A stretch of DNA of 64,000 nt from contig NC_132992.1 in the NCBI RefSeq assembly GCF_048564905.1, positions 32,474,501-32,538,500 on the forward strand, written 5' to 3'. How positions within the stretch are numbered: the first letter of the stretch is position 1; each line of letters starts with the position of its first letter. This stretch comes from Vicugna pacos. Taxonomy: Eukaryota > Chordata > Mammalia > Artiodactyla > Camelidae. The position numbers were made by a program, and so were the translations under genes. The notes beneath the pieces are model-generated. The model was not told the origin of the DNA, made no database searches, and was given only the letters and a program-made list of their open reading frames with translations. This document shows positions 10,739-22,271 of this stretch, one piece after another.

Positions 10739-12370
10739 GACTAGAGCAGACAGTGACAAACGAGGGCTCTCGAGTTCCAGGACCCCGTCCAGCCCAGGTC
10801 TGTGGATGATATTCTGTCTGGGGCTTGTCTGAGCAGAGGTGGGGTTACCCAGCTGCCTGCTCTCAACAGTCTGTGCAAATTCAAAGAAGTGGAGTATGAG
10901 TTCAAAGAACTCACCTGAAGAACAGGAAAAGCAGCCCTTTGCTTGAAATTATGGGGAAGTGAAGGCTGGAACGAGGATGAGAAGGCTTGCAAGATCACTA
11001 CTACCCTCAAATCTTTCATTTTTCCTTTTGTTCTCAAAGAGGCCAATAAACAGATCTTCCTCCACTGCTGTGCCATCCGTGTTGATTTGCCCGGGACTCC
11101 CCAAGAAGCACCCTGGCCCTGAAAATGAAATATTAACTACCTCAGCCTCCCAGTCGTCTCTCGCCACTGTACACGAATGGAAAAGCAAAAAGGGCTTGTG
11201 GCTGTTTGCGTCTTGAGGTCAGCAGTGCCTTTCTTAACCCTCTGTCTGGTAAAGCCAAGGGAGCAGAAGTTCCTGTAATGATATGGTCTATATTTAGAGC
11301 CACAACCTGAAGCCCGGGGGCTCTTCCTGGGGCCATGATCTTGGCAATGAGGTCCTTACTGGTCTTGCTCTGCGCTCCTGGTGTGTTGCACACAGCACGT
11401 CACTTTCAAGTCAGACATCCTGTGGGCAGAAGACATTTCACTTCAGTTAGCGTTTTTGAGGATCCACATGGGTTCAGCAGGTGCTTCGGGGGGGGGAGGG
11501 TTCACAGGAGATAAAGCCAGACCAGACAAGTGTGAGGCGGCACTTGTACATTGTAAAGCACCGCATACAAAGGCAATTCCAGATTTTCTACAAAGGAGGA
11601 GCCGAGGGGCTGCAATCTGATTAAAAGATGCCCCAGGGACCTGCCTTGAGGCTGTATTTTCACAACACATAAATTGGGAAAGATGTGGGAGAATGGGAGG
11701 CTGCGGGAGATTGTGGGGAAGGATGGGTAAAGCCCTCCCAAAGTGGTCGTCTCTCCTGCTAACTGTTCAAGTCTGAGATATCCTTATTTTTATATAATGA
11801 CGTCAAGGAGAAAGGAAACTAACAAATAGCCAAGCGATAAGCCAAGGGTTTGCAAAATAATCTCATTTATTATTTATTCCTCCCAGACTGTAAAGGAGCA
11901 TTAGGACTCACCAGAAGTCACATGAAGGGACAGACTTCCTCCGGGACCTGGGAAGCTGTGGTCTAGTTGCTGACCTGGGCACAGAAAGAATGACTGAACA
12001 CAAGGAACTCAGCCTGCCCAGAGCCTGAGAAAGAGGGGATCCAAGGACGGGACCCTGGCGCACTCTTCTACCTTCCACCTGGGCACCCCACATGGGCCAT
12101 GTTTGCTCTCAAGTTCCATCTTGCACCTGCCACAGGCCCAGGCCAAGCTTTGGAGGCTGGTCAGGAGAGCAAGTCCCCCAGCCACACCCTGCCCCGAGCT
12201 CCTTCCAAATCAAATCAAGTCAGACCATCATCTGTTCCCTCCCCGCTACTGTTTTCCACTTCTAGCTTTGATATATTGTTTGTACTGACTCTTTGCTAGT
12301 CAGGCCTAGAGGAAGGTTGTTTTTGTCCATTAGCAATAAATTCTTTCTTTTGTTTGTGGCGGGGAGAGGA
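10739..12370. other. Intergenic, nothing recognised
   Basis: About 1.6 kb with many short overlapping frames. None has V-domain hallmarks, splice sites or an RSS. No repeat was identified with confidence. Confidence 0.4.
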
Positions 12371-12480
12371 GGTAGTTAGGTTTATTTATTTAATTTATTT
12401 TTAATGGAAGTCCTGGGGATTGAACCCAGGACCTCAGGCATGCTAAGCGCAGGCACCACCACTGAGCTACACCCTCCCCC
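12371..12480 (-). mobile_element. VIC-1-type tRNA-derived SINE (camelid)
   Basis: Read on the minus strand it starts GGGGGAGGGTGTAGCTCAGT (A-box region). It continues through TTAGCATGCCTGAGGTCC to the B box GGTTCAATCCC and ends in a degenerate A-rich tail (poly-T side at 12381-12405). This tRNA-like SINE is typical of camelids and is the main species clue in the window. Confidence 0.88.
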
Positions 12481-12862
12481 AGCAATAAACTCTTAAAATG
12501 ACCTCTAACCTGTGGCAGATAGAAATCACAGCCATAAACATAAGGGCAGTCTTGGAATTTTTCAGAATGACTTTCTGAATAATTTGGGAGAATTCAACAG
12601 AAATTATCCAGGAAGAGAGGCTCATTTGAGCTCTGCTAACTGTTCTTTTCATATTAATGCAGCTTTAAGCTTCCAACACTTCCTCCTGACTCAGGGCTTT
12701 TTTTAAAAATATGTCCTCATTTCTTATATAGAATGTTCTTTCCCTACACATGCCCTCTATATCTGGCGTATCAAGCAGAGTCACAACAGGAGACAGAGGG
12801 TGCTCTCAAAGGGGTGATTAGAGAGAACCTAATGAAAAGGACACAGCAAAGGTGTGGGCAGG
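12481..12862. other. Intergenic, nothing recognised
   Basis: AT-rich, with no supported gene or repeat. Confidence 0.4.
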
Positions 12863-13347
12863 TGTTATGGACTTAATTGTGTCCCTCAAAAAACAAGACA
12901 TTGAAGTCTTAAGCCCCAGTACTTCAGAAAGTGACTTTATCCAGAAATCAGATCATTGCAATTGATGTAATTCATTAAGGTTGATGTAATTAGTTAAGAT
13001 GAGGTCATGCTGGAGTAGGGCGGGCCCCTAATCCAACTTGACTGGCGTCTTTGTAAGAAGAAAGCCGTGTAAGGACAGAGACTGGGAGAACACTGTGTGA
13101 CAGCAGAGGTGGAGGTTGGAGGGACGCAGTGACAAGCCAAGCCAGCGAACACCAAGGACGGCCAGCCAACCTCCAGGTGCTAGCAAGAGGCCAGGAAGAA
13201 TTCTCCTAAAGTTTCAGTGGGAGCACGGCCCTGCTGACACCTTGACTTCAGACTTCTAGCCTCCAGAACTGTGAGACAATAAAGCTCTCTTGTTTTAAGC
13301 CATCCAGTTTGTGATGCTCTGTTAAAGCATCTCTAGGAAACTGATTC
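12863..13347 (+). mobile_element. Solo LTR of the MaLR group (MLT1-like)
   Basis: Begins TGTTATGGACTTAATTGTGT and includes the CCTAATCCAACTTGACTGGC and TTTGTAAGAAGAAA blocks. It ends with TCTAGCCTCCAGAACTGTG, an AATAAA signal and 'ttaagccatccagtttgtg..tctaggaaactgattc'. This is an ancient ERVL-MaLR LTR fossil with no internal coding region seen. The same family occurs in the opposite strand at 35444 and 46408. Confidence 0.75.
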
Positions 13348-13764
13348 AGCTGGGTTGTGGGAAACCAAAAAGAGATGGTGAAACACAGTGGGTCTGGCAA
13401 CAGAAAAACCACTACCACCCTGCGCCTGAAACACGAAGTACAGGAGGCTGCACTGAAACTTGCAGCTGTAGGAGGGGAGCCGTAGCCTCCAACAGAGGAG
13501 AGCAGCCGCTGCCGACCCACAGCCTGGCAGGAAAGAATGCAGGGTATTAACACCCCACCTCACCCTCCTCCTTCTCGCCAGTCTCCTGGTGGGGCCTCCC
13601 ATTGGCCAAACTAAACAGGACCCCAGAGAGCAGGGATCCAGGTGGATGCTGTCCATTGAGGTCAGCCTCATAGCGTAGGAAACACAGTGATCTGGAGGGA
13701 CAAACAGACACTATATAGCTAGCACACGCTGGTAACTTCTGCTTTTGGGTCTCAGTGCAAAGTT
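13348..13764. other. Intergenic, nothing recognised
   Basis: Moderately GC-rich. The open frames on the minus strand (13333-13671) overlap the LTR edge and look fortuitous. Confidence 0.4.
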
Positions 13765-13990
13765 ACTTCTTCAGGGAAGCCTTCCCTGACCTCCTGACCA
13801 GCTCCTGGCCCCTGTAACATGTTCTCATAAGCCCCTTTCTGCAGAGTACTTGTCACTCTGCAGCGGTGGAGATATTCATTATGCAAATCGTTAGGTGATG
13901 ACTGGATCTCATGCAAGAAACTAAACTCCATGAAAGGAGAGACCACATCTGTCATTCATCAGTGAATCCTCAAGGTCCGGTGCCTAGTGA
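13765..13990. repeat. L2 fragment
   Basis: The blocks 'ttcagggaagccttccctgacc' and 'aaactccatgaaaggagagaccacatctgtcatt..ggtgcctagtga' are L2 3' region signatures. Confidence 0.65.
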
Positions 13991-15235
13991 AAATGACTAG
14001 ATTTATAGGCTGTGTCAAGAGCTAGGCAACCCAATATAAAAGATCAAGTCTGTAAGCCCAGAGAAGTTGCTCTTGGCGACTTTCAAAGAACTATAGAGAA
14101 CAGACACCCTTGTGTCCTACAGGGGGCTACAACAGTGCAATTTGTAATATCAAAGGATGTGACCACCATAAGTACTCGCTAAAGGTCCTCTAGGAATGGT
14201 GGGTGAGATGGGCAGTTGAGTAAATGAGATGATGCAAGGATAGGGAGAATGACTACCATGAGATCAAGCAAACACGAGCTTGCTTCTATCTGAATTTCCT
14301 CAGGCCAGTCTGGTCCAGGTTACACTGGGGAAAACAAGGAAGCTCAGGTGGGTCTTTCCTCCACTAGCCTAGGAGTTTAGGTCCTGCACCCATCCTCAGA
14401 TATCAGATACTGCCTTTGCTCCTGCCTCTTTTCATACCAAGTGACCCTCTTCCTGGCATCGGCTGCACCCTCTAATTTCCATTATTAATTTACCTGTTTC
14501 ATTTCAATATCTCATAGCTTACCAGCCTTAAATCCAAACATGCAGGTCCCAAGAATTCAAATACATATAAGTGTATATGCCTCTTGAAGTGCAAATAAAT
14601 TTCGCTGTCATAAACTGGGAGGGGCTGGTGGTTTCTAAGTTTCTTACGACACTTTGCTTTGTGTGATTCATCATAGGTGACCTAAGAACCCTTCAGAAAA
14701 GAAGATAGATGAGCTCAATAAAGATCAGGAAACTCTAGGTCAAACTGGGAGACAATGTTTCATTGGATTGCTCTTTTTCACTTGGGTGAATCACCCTTAT
14801 CCAGGTTTGCCTGGAGGGAGTTTGCAGTAAACACAACAATCATTACAACACCCACAGTCCTTGCGCACTCACTATCCACACTATCGATCACTTCCTTTGA
14901 TGGTTCTTTTGATTAAAGCTGTAGATGTCAATAATTCTTCTTGGCATTAACTCTTAACTTCACCACAGAGCGTATGACATGTATTACTGTGAAAACAGAG
15001 CTATAATATCAAATTTCTAGGGCGGGAAGCAGAAACCTTGTTATCCATCAAATAGACTGCCTTAACCTCCTCCCACCTGCCACCTGGCCTTACTTCTCTG
15101 GACCCTGTGATTGATCCCGAAGGGCATTGTCATGTCATTAACAGGCAGCAGGCGCTGTGTGCCTCCTGGGATTGGCAAAACCTCTCTCAAGTAATGGAAC
15201 AGCTGCTGACGGGGGCTGGTTTCCTCAGTCACAAA
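13991..15235. other. Intergenic 5' flank of TRDV2
   Basis: No exon or named repeat. A short MYYCEN-reading stretch near 14980 resembles a V-gene end but has no upstream V framework and no RSS. Confidence 0.4.
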
Positions 15236-15243
15236 TGCGTCAC
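15236..15243 (+). promoter_or_regulatory. CRE-like site upstream of TRDV2
   Basis: TGCGTCAC (complement GTGACGCA) lies 73 bp before the TRDV2 ATG. T-cell receptor V promoters often carry a CRE-type element bound by CREB/ATF at about this distance, and no TATA box is evident. The role is inferred from position and motif only. Confidence 0.35.
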
Positions 15244-15316
15244 AGAGAAGGTGTTGACTCAGAGGAGAGGCCGGGCAGAGGACGAGTTGGGAGGCAGAGC
15301 CGTCCCAAGCGGAGCC

Positions 15317-15803
15317 ATGCAGAGGGTCTGCTCCCTCATCCATCTCACCCTCTTCTGGGCAGGTAAGGCAGATCCTGGGACCTCAACCAAGCAAGAGTCA
15401 GCAATAAGGAGGCGTCAAGTCTGCCTGGCCACGAGCACAGTGCACCTTAACTCAGTGGTCTCAGCCCCGGTCCTCACTGAGCCCCTCTCGTGTCTTTTCT
15501 CTCAGGAATCATGTCAGCAGATGTGTTGGTGCCTCAAGAGGCAGCAGTGACTGTGTCTGTGGGGGGATCAGTCACCCTCAGGTGCTCCATGAAAGGAGGG
15601 TCCATCAGTGACTACTATAACTACTGGTACAAGAAGATTCCGGGTAGCACGATGACTTTCGTATTTCAAGAAGGGGGCACGTATGGCCCTGGTTTCCAGG
15701 AAAACTTTAGAGGTGAAGTTGATCAAGTAAACAACCAGGTCCTGCTGGAGATCCTCAAGGCATCAGAGAGAGACAAAGGATCTTACTACTGTGCAGCCAC
15801 TAC
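15317..15803 (+). CDS. TRDV2: T-cell receptor delta variable gene TRDV2 (two exons, germline V segment)
   Basis: Encodes the V domain of a gamma-delta TCR delta chain, usable only after joining to D and J. Exon 1 (15317-15362) is the leader MQRVCSLIHLTLFWAG. The donor is GTAAGG, the 143-nt intron ends in the acceptor TTTTCTCTCAG, and exon 2 runs 15506-15803. The ATG was chosen because the leader and splice phase match human TRDV2 as recalled (MQRISSLIHLSLFWAG). V-domain marks are intact: first Cys in TLRCSMKG, Trp in YNYWYKK, YGPGF in the CDR2/FR3 area, and SERDKGSYYCAA with the second Cys codon at 15790-15792. No stop or frameshift is present. Human TRDV2 shares TLRCSMKG, YGPGF and SERDxGSYYCA. 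Downstream lies a 23-RSS and then, about 15.7 kb away, the first TRDD. The alternative name TRDV4 cannot be fully excluded without a tree. The gene looks functional. Confidence 0.93.
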
Positions 15804-15842
15804 CACCCTGCAGCTGGTTCCCTTCTGAGCAGCTCCAAAACC
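15804..15842 (+). promoter_or_regulatory. 23-bp-spacer recombination signal (V-RSS) of TRDV2
   Basis: Heptamer CACCCTG (15804-15810), spacer of exactly 23 bp (15811-15833), nonamer TCCAAAACC (15834-15842). The first three heptamer bases CAC, needed for RAG cutting, are kept. Positions 4-5 differ from the consensus CACAGTG, so efficiency may be reduced. The 23-RSS pairs by the 12/23 rule with the 5' 12-RSS of the TRDD segments downstream. Confidence 0.88.
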
Positions 15843-16463
15843 ATGGAGATCTAAGTAGAACAGTGGTTCCAACCAGATCCTGACTTTCTTTCCACCAAAT
15901 AGTTTAAGGAGTGGGGGCCAGAGAAGGATGACATTCCTGCCTTTCTTCAGACTCAGTCTCTCCTGGCCCACCCACGCACTCCCATGGTGCTGAGATCGGC
16001 AGTCCCCCGTGGGATGTGGCCGTGTGGGGCCCAGTGTGGGGCAGGAGAGGAGAGACGGACCCCAGGTCGGAAAGTGTAGCATTTACTGTTCACTCTTAAC
16101 AGTTTTCTTGGAGCTTCATAAAAGACTTGGACGCACATCCCAAAGTACTTAGGATGTGGCAGAGATTGAAGGGGTACTTTCCAAAGTATGATGATGAGTG
16201 ATGTCCAGTTTCTCCCAAACCATATATACACCAGGAATCTAGCTGTTCTAGAGGCAGGGTGTTGGGAAGGTGGCAAGACTTCCTTTCTTCCCTCAGCACC
16301 AATAGTACGTACTGCCTGTAGTCTTGTCCAGCGTGGAGGGCAAGATTTGCTCTCTAGCATTTTGTACTGTTTTGGAATTTTGCCCTCTTTCCCATCTCTA
16401 CCTCTTTGCTTCTTCTATATGTGCTAGAAGCAAAACATTGAAAAACTTCTTCCACTGACATGA
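15843..16463. other. Intergenic 3' flank of TRDV2
   Basis: No gene, repeat or second RSS was found. Overlapping open frames on both strands lack any family signature. Confidence 0.4.
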
Positions 16464-16910
16464 CCTTTTTTTTAATTGAAATATAGTAGATTTACAATAT
16501 TGTGTTAGTTTCAGGTGTACAGCAAAGTGATTCAGTTTTACATATTTTTTCAGATTATTTTCCATTATAAGTTATTATCAGACATTGACTGCAGTGCCCT
16601 GTGTTATACAATAAATCTTTGTTGCTTATCTATTTTATGCATAGTAGTATATGTCTGCTAATCCCAAACTCTTAATTTATTCCTCCTCCCCTCCTTTCCT
16701 CTTTGGTAATCATAGGTTTGTTTGATATGTCTGTGAATCTGTTTCTGCCTTGTATATAGATTCATTTGTATTATTTTTTAGATTCTACATATAAGTGATA
16801 TCATATAATATTTGTCTTTCTGTGTCTGATTTAGTATGATATTCTCTAGGTCCATCCATGTTGCTGCAAATGGCATTGTTTTATTATTTTTATGGCCAAG
16901 TAATATTCCA

Positions 16911-16941
<31 letters not shown>

Positions 16942-17235
16942 CATATACTTATACATACATATATATACACACACACACACATATATCTCACAACTTCTTT
17001 ATCCAGTCATTTGTTGAAGAACATTTAGGTTGCTTCCATGCCTTGGCTATTGAAAATAGTGCTGCTATGAACACAGGAGTGAAAATATCTTTTGGAATTA
17101 GAGGTTCCTCCAGAAATATGCCCAGGTGTGGGATGGCTGGATGGTAGCTCTATTTTTGGTTTTTTAAGGAACCTCCATACTGTTTTCCATATTTCCAATC
17201 TACATTCCTACTCCACTGGCATTTCTTTCTCCTTC
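16464..17235 (-). mobile_element. L1 3' end, minus strand, containing a GT/AC microsatellite
   Basis: Starts with poly-T and 'aattgaaatatagtagatttacaatattgtg', then the reverse complement of the L1 3' UTR and ORF2 tail ('ttgctgcaaatggcattgtt', 'gctattgaaaatagtgctgctatgaaca'). A GT run (16911-16938) and an AC run (16967-16981) have grown inside it. It is diverged from the younger L1 copies. Confidence 0.85.
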
Positions 17236-17375
17236 TTTGGACAGCTCAATTTATTTAAAAAACATTTTTTTTTTACTAAAATACAGTCAGTTACAATGTG
17301 CCAGTTTCTGGTGTACAGCCCAATATCCAAGTCATGCATATACATAGATAAGATCATTTTGGACAGCTCAATTTA
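17236..17375 (-). mobile_element. Short L1 3' end insertion with 18-bp target duplication
   Basis: TTTGGACAGCTCAATTTA occurs at 17236-17253 and 17358-17375. Between them is a poly-T tail and a short minus-strand L1 3' end ('actaaaatacagtcagttacaatgtgcc..ctggtgtacagcccaat'). The perfect duplication marks a fairly recent, very truncated insertion. Confidence 0.88.
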
Positions 17376-18107
17376 AACTCCACTTTTATCTTGAACAATG
17401 TACTTTTCCAGATTTAGATGATTGACAGCCTATTCTGAGGCTGTGGCCTTCCTTCCGACCTCATCTAGAAAATCTGCCATTCACCTTGTTAAATACGTCA
17501 TTGGAATTTTGGTGGCGGTGGGTGTGTTCAGTAACTTGATTATGGCAATGGCTTCATGGACATATAGGAATGTGTCTGAACTCACCAGGCTGTGCCCTGT
17601 GAATATGTGCAGTTTATTGTAAACACTGTGCAGTTTACTGCGCATCAAGTATACCTTGATGAATTTGCAAAAATATTTTTAAATTTTAAATAAAATTTCT
17701 TAAAGTGTCATTGGACTCCTTCTAGGGAAAATGTTCTGCAATTAAGCTTTCTAATCAAAGATCCTGCCCTCCACAGATGTACAGAGAGGCTTACAAGTGT
17801 TTGCCATACACACACAGTCGGTTCCAGTCAGAGATCCTCACTGTTCCACCAAGGGTCCTCTCAGTCTTCCCACCTCTGGGGATTCTGCCAGGACTTTCAA
17901 GTATGTACATATGAAAAAGAATGACATTTGTGTGTTAGTTATGTAGATGTCATCAATGTTTTGGAACCATGGTTATATAAGGCCTGCAGGATGGATTCCT
18001 AGGAAAAGACCCAGTGGGTCCTTCTGACACAGACTGGGAAGGATGTCTTTGATGAGGAGGAAGAGAGAAAATGTCTGGACAAATTCATAAAACTGCATGT
18101 GAACTGT
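17376..18107. other. Intergenic, nothing recognised
   Basis: No gene or named repeat. A CACTGTG at 17622 has no nonamer at 12 or 23 bp. Confidence 0.4.
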
Positions 18108-18330
18108 AATAATAATTAATATCTGTTGTGCGCCTGCTGATGGGTGACAAGCGCTATTCGGAGCACTTCACATGTGTCATATGATTTAATCCTCTCAACA
18201 ACCCTAAGAGCATTTTTTATTATCCTCAGTTTTACAAATGAGGACAGTAAGGCACAGACAAGCTAAAACACTTGCCCAGGAGACCACTGCCAGTAAGGGA
18301 GGGTGGCGGATTTCTGTAGCTGGAGGACAC
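18108..18330 (-). repeat. MIR SINE
   Basis: A clear minus-strand MIR: 'ggagcacttcacatgtgtcatatgatttaatcctctcaacaacc', then 'tcagttttacaaatgaggacagtaaggcacagacaagc', then 'acttgcccagg'. Confidence 0.85.
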
Positions 18331-18769
18331 AGTATGTGATCCAGGGGGTTGGTGGGGGCTTTCATAGAGGAGACCATCCCCAGGATGCGGCAGAAATAAG
18401 AACAACAGGTCCGTGCCCTCGCCACCAGACCTGTTCAAATCAATGCTCCGTGACCATCTGTCAAGAAACTGGGACCATGCCTCAGTGGTCCCAGATGGCT
18501 TCTCAAATGTTTTCCAGATCTGAGATTTTGTGATCTTGACACAAGCTTCACTCTGCCTTCTAAAATCACCTGCATCTCTTCATCTTTGCAACAGGCATAA
18601 GAGTCATATCTTCAGAGGTAATAAGAGTTTCAACTTCACAGTGTTGTAAAAAGCAAATGATAGAAAGTAAATTGCATTGCACACGGTAGCTATTCCATGA
18701 ATGTTACTTACCATAAGAGAGCGCAAACTATAAAGTGCAATAATGGAAGAGAAAGTGAACTGAATTACC
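18331..18769. other. Intergenic, nothing recognised
   Basis: No supported feature. CACAGTG at 18640 lacks a matching nonamer. Confidence 0.4.
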
Positions 18770-18950
18770 GAGTGCCAAGGCGCAACCACTTTGCAGGTGT
18801 GGACTCACTTAGCCCTTAGGACAGCCCCGTGCGGTCGTCCCTGTCATTGTACAGATGGGGATACTGCGCCTCAGACAGCTTACCCAAGGTTACAGAGGCA
18901 GAGCCAGGATCTGGGTCTGGGTCAGAAGGTGGTGACGGTCCTGGCACTGG
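18770..18950 (-). repeat. MIR SINE
   Basis: The stretch 'gtcattgtacagatggggatactgcgcctcagacagcttacccaaggttacagaggcagagccaggat' is a minus-strand MIR core. Confidence 0.8.
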
Positions 18951-19989
18951 GCTGGGGGCTGGGGGGTACACTCAGGATACACATCATCTATCACAGTATC
19001 TGAATTAAAGCACGGCTGGGAATGAGTGTGTGATGTCCAGCCATCTGTGCGATGTCAGTCAAGGTTGCCCTTGACTCCTTGGCCGGTCCCCGGGAGAGGG
19101 GACCACCTCCCACTTCTCCCTCCCATGCATTAAAACACCAGTTGGATGGAATTTCAGCTTCCAGGCTGTTCTCCGGAGATGCCTCACTCCCGCGGCTGAA
19201 GGAGGAGAACCACTGCCCCGCCGCCTGCTGCTCACACTCCTGAGCCCTCCCTCTGTCAGCAGCTGTCTGCCAGGCCACACCATGGGACATAGACCTCCCT
19301 TCTGAGGCCTGTCAAAGGCAGCATCTTGTTGGACTCCTTTGGGTGCTCATGCGTTCACTGCCTTCTCAGAGGCTTGCCAGGAATGGCAGCTATAGGGGTC
19401 TGGGGCTAGGGTGGAGAGAGCCGGAGGAATTCTCTGGGTCCCTGGCAGGTCCATAGAATTGCTCACTTAACCATCCAGATATATCTGCACTGTGAAGCAC
19501 ACTGTCTGAGTCTGTCTCTTCCATTTTCACTGACTTACTATCACTTACATCGAGGCCACAAAAGGGCTCAAGATCTGTCATCCACCTGCATTCACAATGA
19601 GCAAACTGACATCAGACAGCGCTGCGGTGAATGAAGGTGCAGGAGCCGCCACGCAGAGAAGAGAACTAAGTTCAAACCAAACTTACCCCACTTTCAGTAG
19701 TGTCTTAACCACCCCCCGCTCCACCCCCAGCTCAGGGCCTCAGACTAACAAATTTCCCACACCAGCAAGTTGAAGAAATCCAGGATCGAGGCTTCCTTCT
19801 TACTCCCCAATTCAACATCTCGCCCCCAAATGTAAATTGAAATGATGAGGTTACACATCTCTAATATTTTTTGGTCAGAGCCCTTTATTCATTCCTCTGA
19901 CAAATACCGTCTCTCCTCTGTGCTTAATTCTTCTCTATAGAAGAATTAGCACCACTTGATGTGCTGGATATCTTACTTGCTTGTGTGTT
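18951..19989. other. Intergenic, nothing recognised
   Basis: GC-rich first half (to about 19450). The short open frames on both strands have no recognised family and no splice context. Confidence 0.4.
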
Positions 19990-20130
19990 TGTTGTTGGGC
20001 TCTCCACTGGAGTACAAGCTCCATGATGGCCGGGATTTGTCTGTTTTGTTCACCGCCTTCACTCCCTTAACTCCAGCGCTTAGAATAAGCCTGGCACAGA
20101 AAGGGCATTCAACGAATGTGCTGAATGAAT
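19990..20130. repeat. L2 3' end fragment
   Basis: The stretch 'ctccactggagtacaagctccatgatggccgggatttgtctgttttg..cctggcacagaaagggcattcaacgaatgtgctgaatg' is the classic L2 tail. Confidence 0.8.
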
Positions 20131-20779
20131 GAGTGAGTGAAATGTGCAATGAGTGAGTACTCGGTACCCTGACATAGGAATGGCACATTTTCCTAAACAA
20201 AAGAGCAATTCCTAACTCCTTCTCACCCTCACGCTACCACCACCACCACCAAATGACTATGGAATTCCTCAGGAATGCAGAATCCCTGAGGTTTTGTGCT
20301 TTTAGCAATTGACATGAATACAAACACATGCACTGAGAGTGGAGCTGGTGTCTGGTGGCATGAGCCGACCACTGGAGGCACTCTCTGAAGGCACACCCTG
20401 GATGCTCGTGGCTCCCAGGTGCAGTCAGCCCAGAGCATCGTGCCACCCAGTTGGAAGAGGACCTGGTGATGGGACGAAGGAAGTCAGGCCAGTATCCAAT
20501 TGCTCGTATTCATTTAAACAAGGCAGGTTCTCAGACTCTGTGCTTAAATAAAAAATCAAATACTCATAAATTTTCTATTGCCTGCGTACATGTGGGAGAA
20601 TAGGGAAGCCTTAATTATCCTTTTCTGCCGTGAGGAAATTGCCTCATGGGTATTTATAACTTTCAGAAAAAAGCAATGCCAACATAAATACATTATTAGG
20701 GCAAGAAATCATTAAGGAAGAAAACCAATCCAAAATGTAGACTTTGGGAGATTAAGCTGCTTTCATAGAATATAACAAC
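20131..20779. other. Intergenic, nothing recognised
   Basis: Contains a short CCA repeat near 20237. No gene or RNA was seen. Confidence 0.4.
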
Positions 20780-20925
20780 ATTCATTTATTTATTCAATAA
20801 TAATTTATTAAGTAGCTGCTACTATGTGCCAGGAACTTTTCTAGAAATACTGGGAATCCAGAAGCTCATGAGTTTACTTTAGTGAAAATACAAAATGAAC
20901 TCAGTACAAAATAAACTAAGTAAAA
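20780..20925. repeat. L2 fragment
   Basis: The phrase 'ttatttattcaataataatttattaagtagctgctactatgtgccaggaacttttctag' is an L2-type signature. Confidence 0.65.
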
Positions 20926-22013
20926 TATGTGTTGGGTGATGCTAATCACCGTGGAGAAGACTTGCAGGGGGAGAGAGAGAGTATGTATTCGGGGGCTGGG
21001 GGAGGTAACGCCTTTAAATTAGGGGGTCAAGAAAGACTATAAGGAGAAGGTCACATTTCAGCAAAAGCCTGGTATGAGAAAGAAGAGTAACATTCAGAGT
21101 CTGAGTGTTTGCTGGGCTTTTCTGTTAGATGTAACGTTTCCATGTCCAGTTTTATGACATATAATAGTATCAGCTTTTCTGCAACTTGCGGGACTAGGCA
21201 ATAGCGTTTTCTTCTTCTCTTGCTGCGAGCAATTTCACTAGTAGTTCGGACTTCCATTTTTCAAAACCAGGTGATGGAATTCCACAAATTCGCACAAGTG
21301 GCAAGGAGGCAATCCTGAAAAGATCAAAACTCAGAACATGAAAAGGAAGATGGCGGAGTTGGATTATTGACTAATGGAATACGGGGCAGGTAACATTGGG
21401 CCCTTTACCTCGTCTCCCTCCTTAGGTGACCACATTCGATGGGCTGATGAGTGTGTCTTCCCAGCCATGAAAGAAGAGCATACAGATCGGGTGAAGCATT
21501 TCTCTCGCTCGTCCCCAGGATGACTCCACTCCAGCATCTCCATGGGAGAGGCTGCCACCTCATCTACACCTGCAGACTCATGTGCCTCCTGCAAACTGTC
21601 CCAGTAGACAGGGAGGCTGAAATAAAACGTGTTCACCTCAGTGAGGTTCTTGGTTTTGCCTCATCTCCGGGAAGCCAGCCACAGATAAACCTGAGGAATT
21701 TGGAGTAACTATGGAGAAAGCTGGAGTGTTTTCACAATTCCTCACAAAACTTTAGGGATTCCCCCTTCAGGACATCTGGGGGTCCTGGGACCACAGAGCC
21801 CAGGGTAGGTCCCGTAGTTGGCTTCCATCTTCACTGTCACCTGACAGAAGTGAGCAATGTTTCTCAGAGGCAGTGAGAAGGATAGTTAGCATCCACAGGG
21901 ACATCATCAAAAAAAAAAAAACAAAACCAAAACACAAAAAACTAACAAACAAAAACACCAGCCTGAGTCTGAGTTGTCAGAAGCTCTGTCACATCAAAGG
22001 CTTCCTCCCGCCT
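20926..22013. other. Intergenic, nothing recognised
   Basis: No exon or RSS. An A-rich tract (about 21909-21955) may be an old retroelement tail. Confidence 0.4.
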
Positions 22014-22271
22014 AAAGACTTCAACTGGGGTGGAGGGTGGGAAGGGATAGACTGGGATTTCAAAATTGTAGAATAGATAAACAAGATTACACTGTATAGC
22101 ACAGGGAAATATACACAAAATGTTATGATAACTCACAGAGAAAAAAATGTGACAATGAGTGTGTATATGTCCATGAATGACTGAAAAATTGTGCTGAACA
22201 CTGGAATTTGACACAACATTGTAAAATGATTATAAATCAATAAAAAATTTAAAAAAAAAAGACTTCAACTG
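22014..22271 (+). mobile_element. L1 3' end insertion with 14-bp target duplication
   Basis: A truncated plus-strand L1 3' UTR (about 22028-22257) ends CAATAAAAAATTT plus poly-A. AAAGACTTCAACTG flanks it at 22014-22027 and 22258-22271. The perfect duplication marks a fairly recent insertion. Confidence 0.9.

Noticed and set aside
14955-15010. Frame reading MYYCEN, like a V-gene end
   Set aside because: No V framework upstream and no RSS downstream.
17614-17650. CACTGTG after a T-rich stretch
   Set aside because: No nonamer at the 12-bp distance and no second heptamer.
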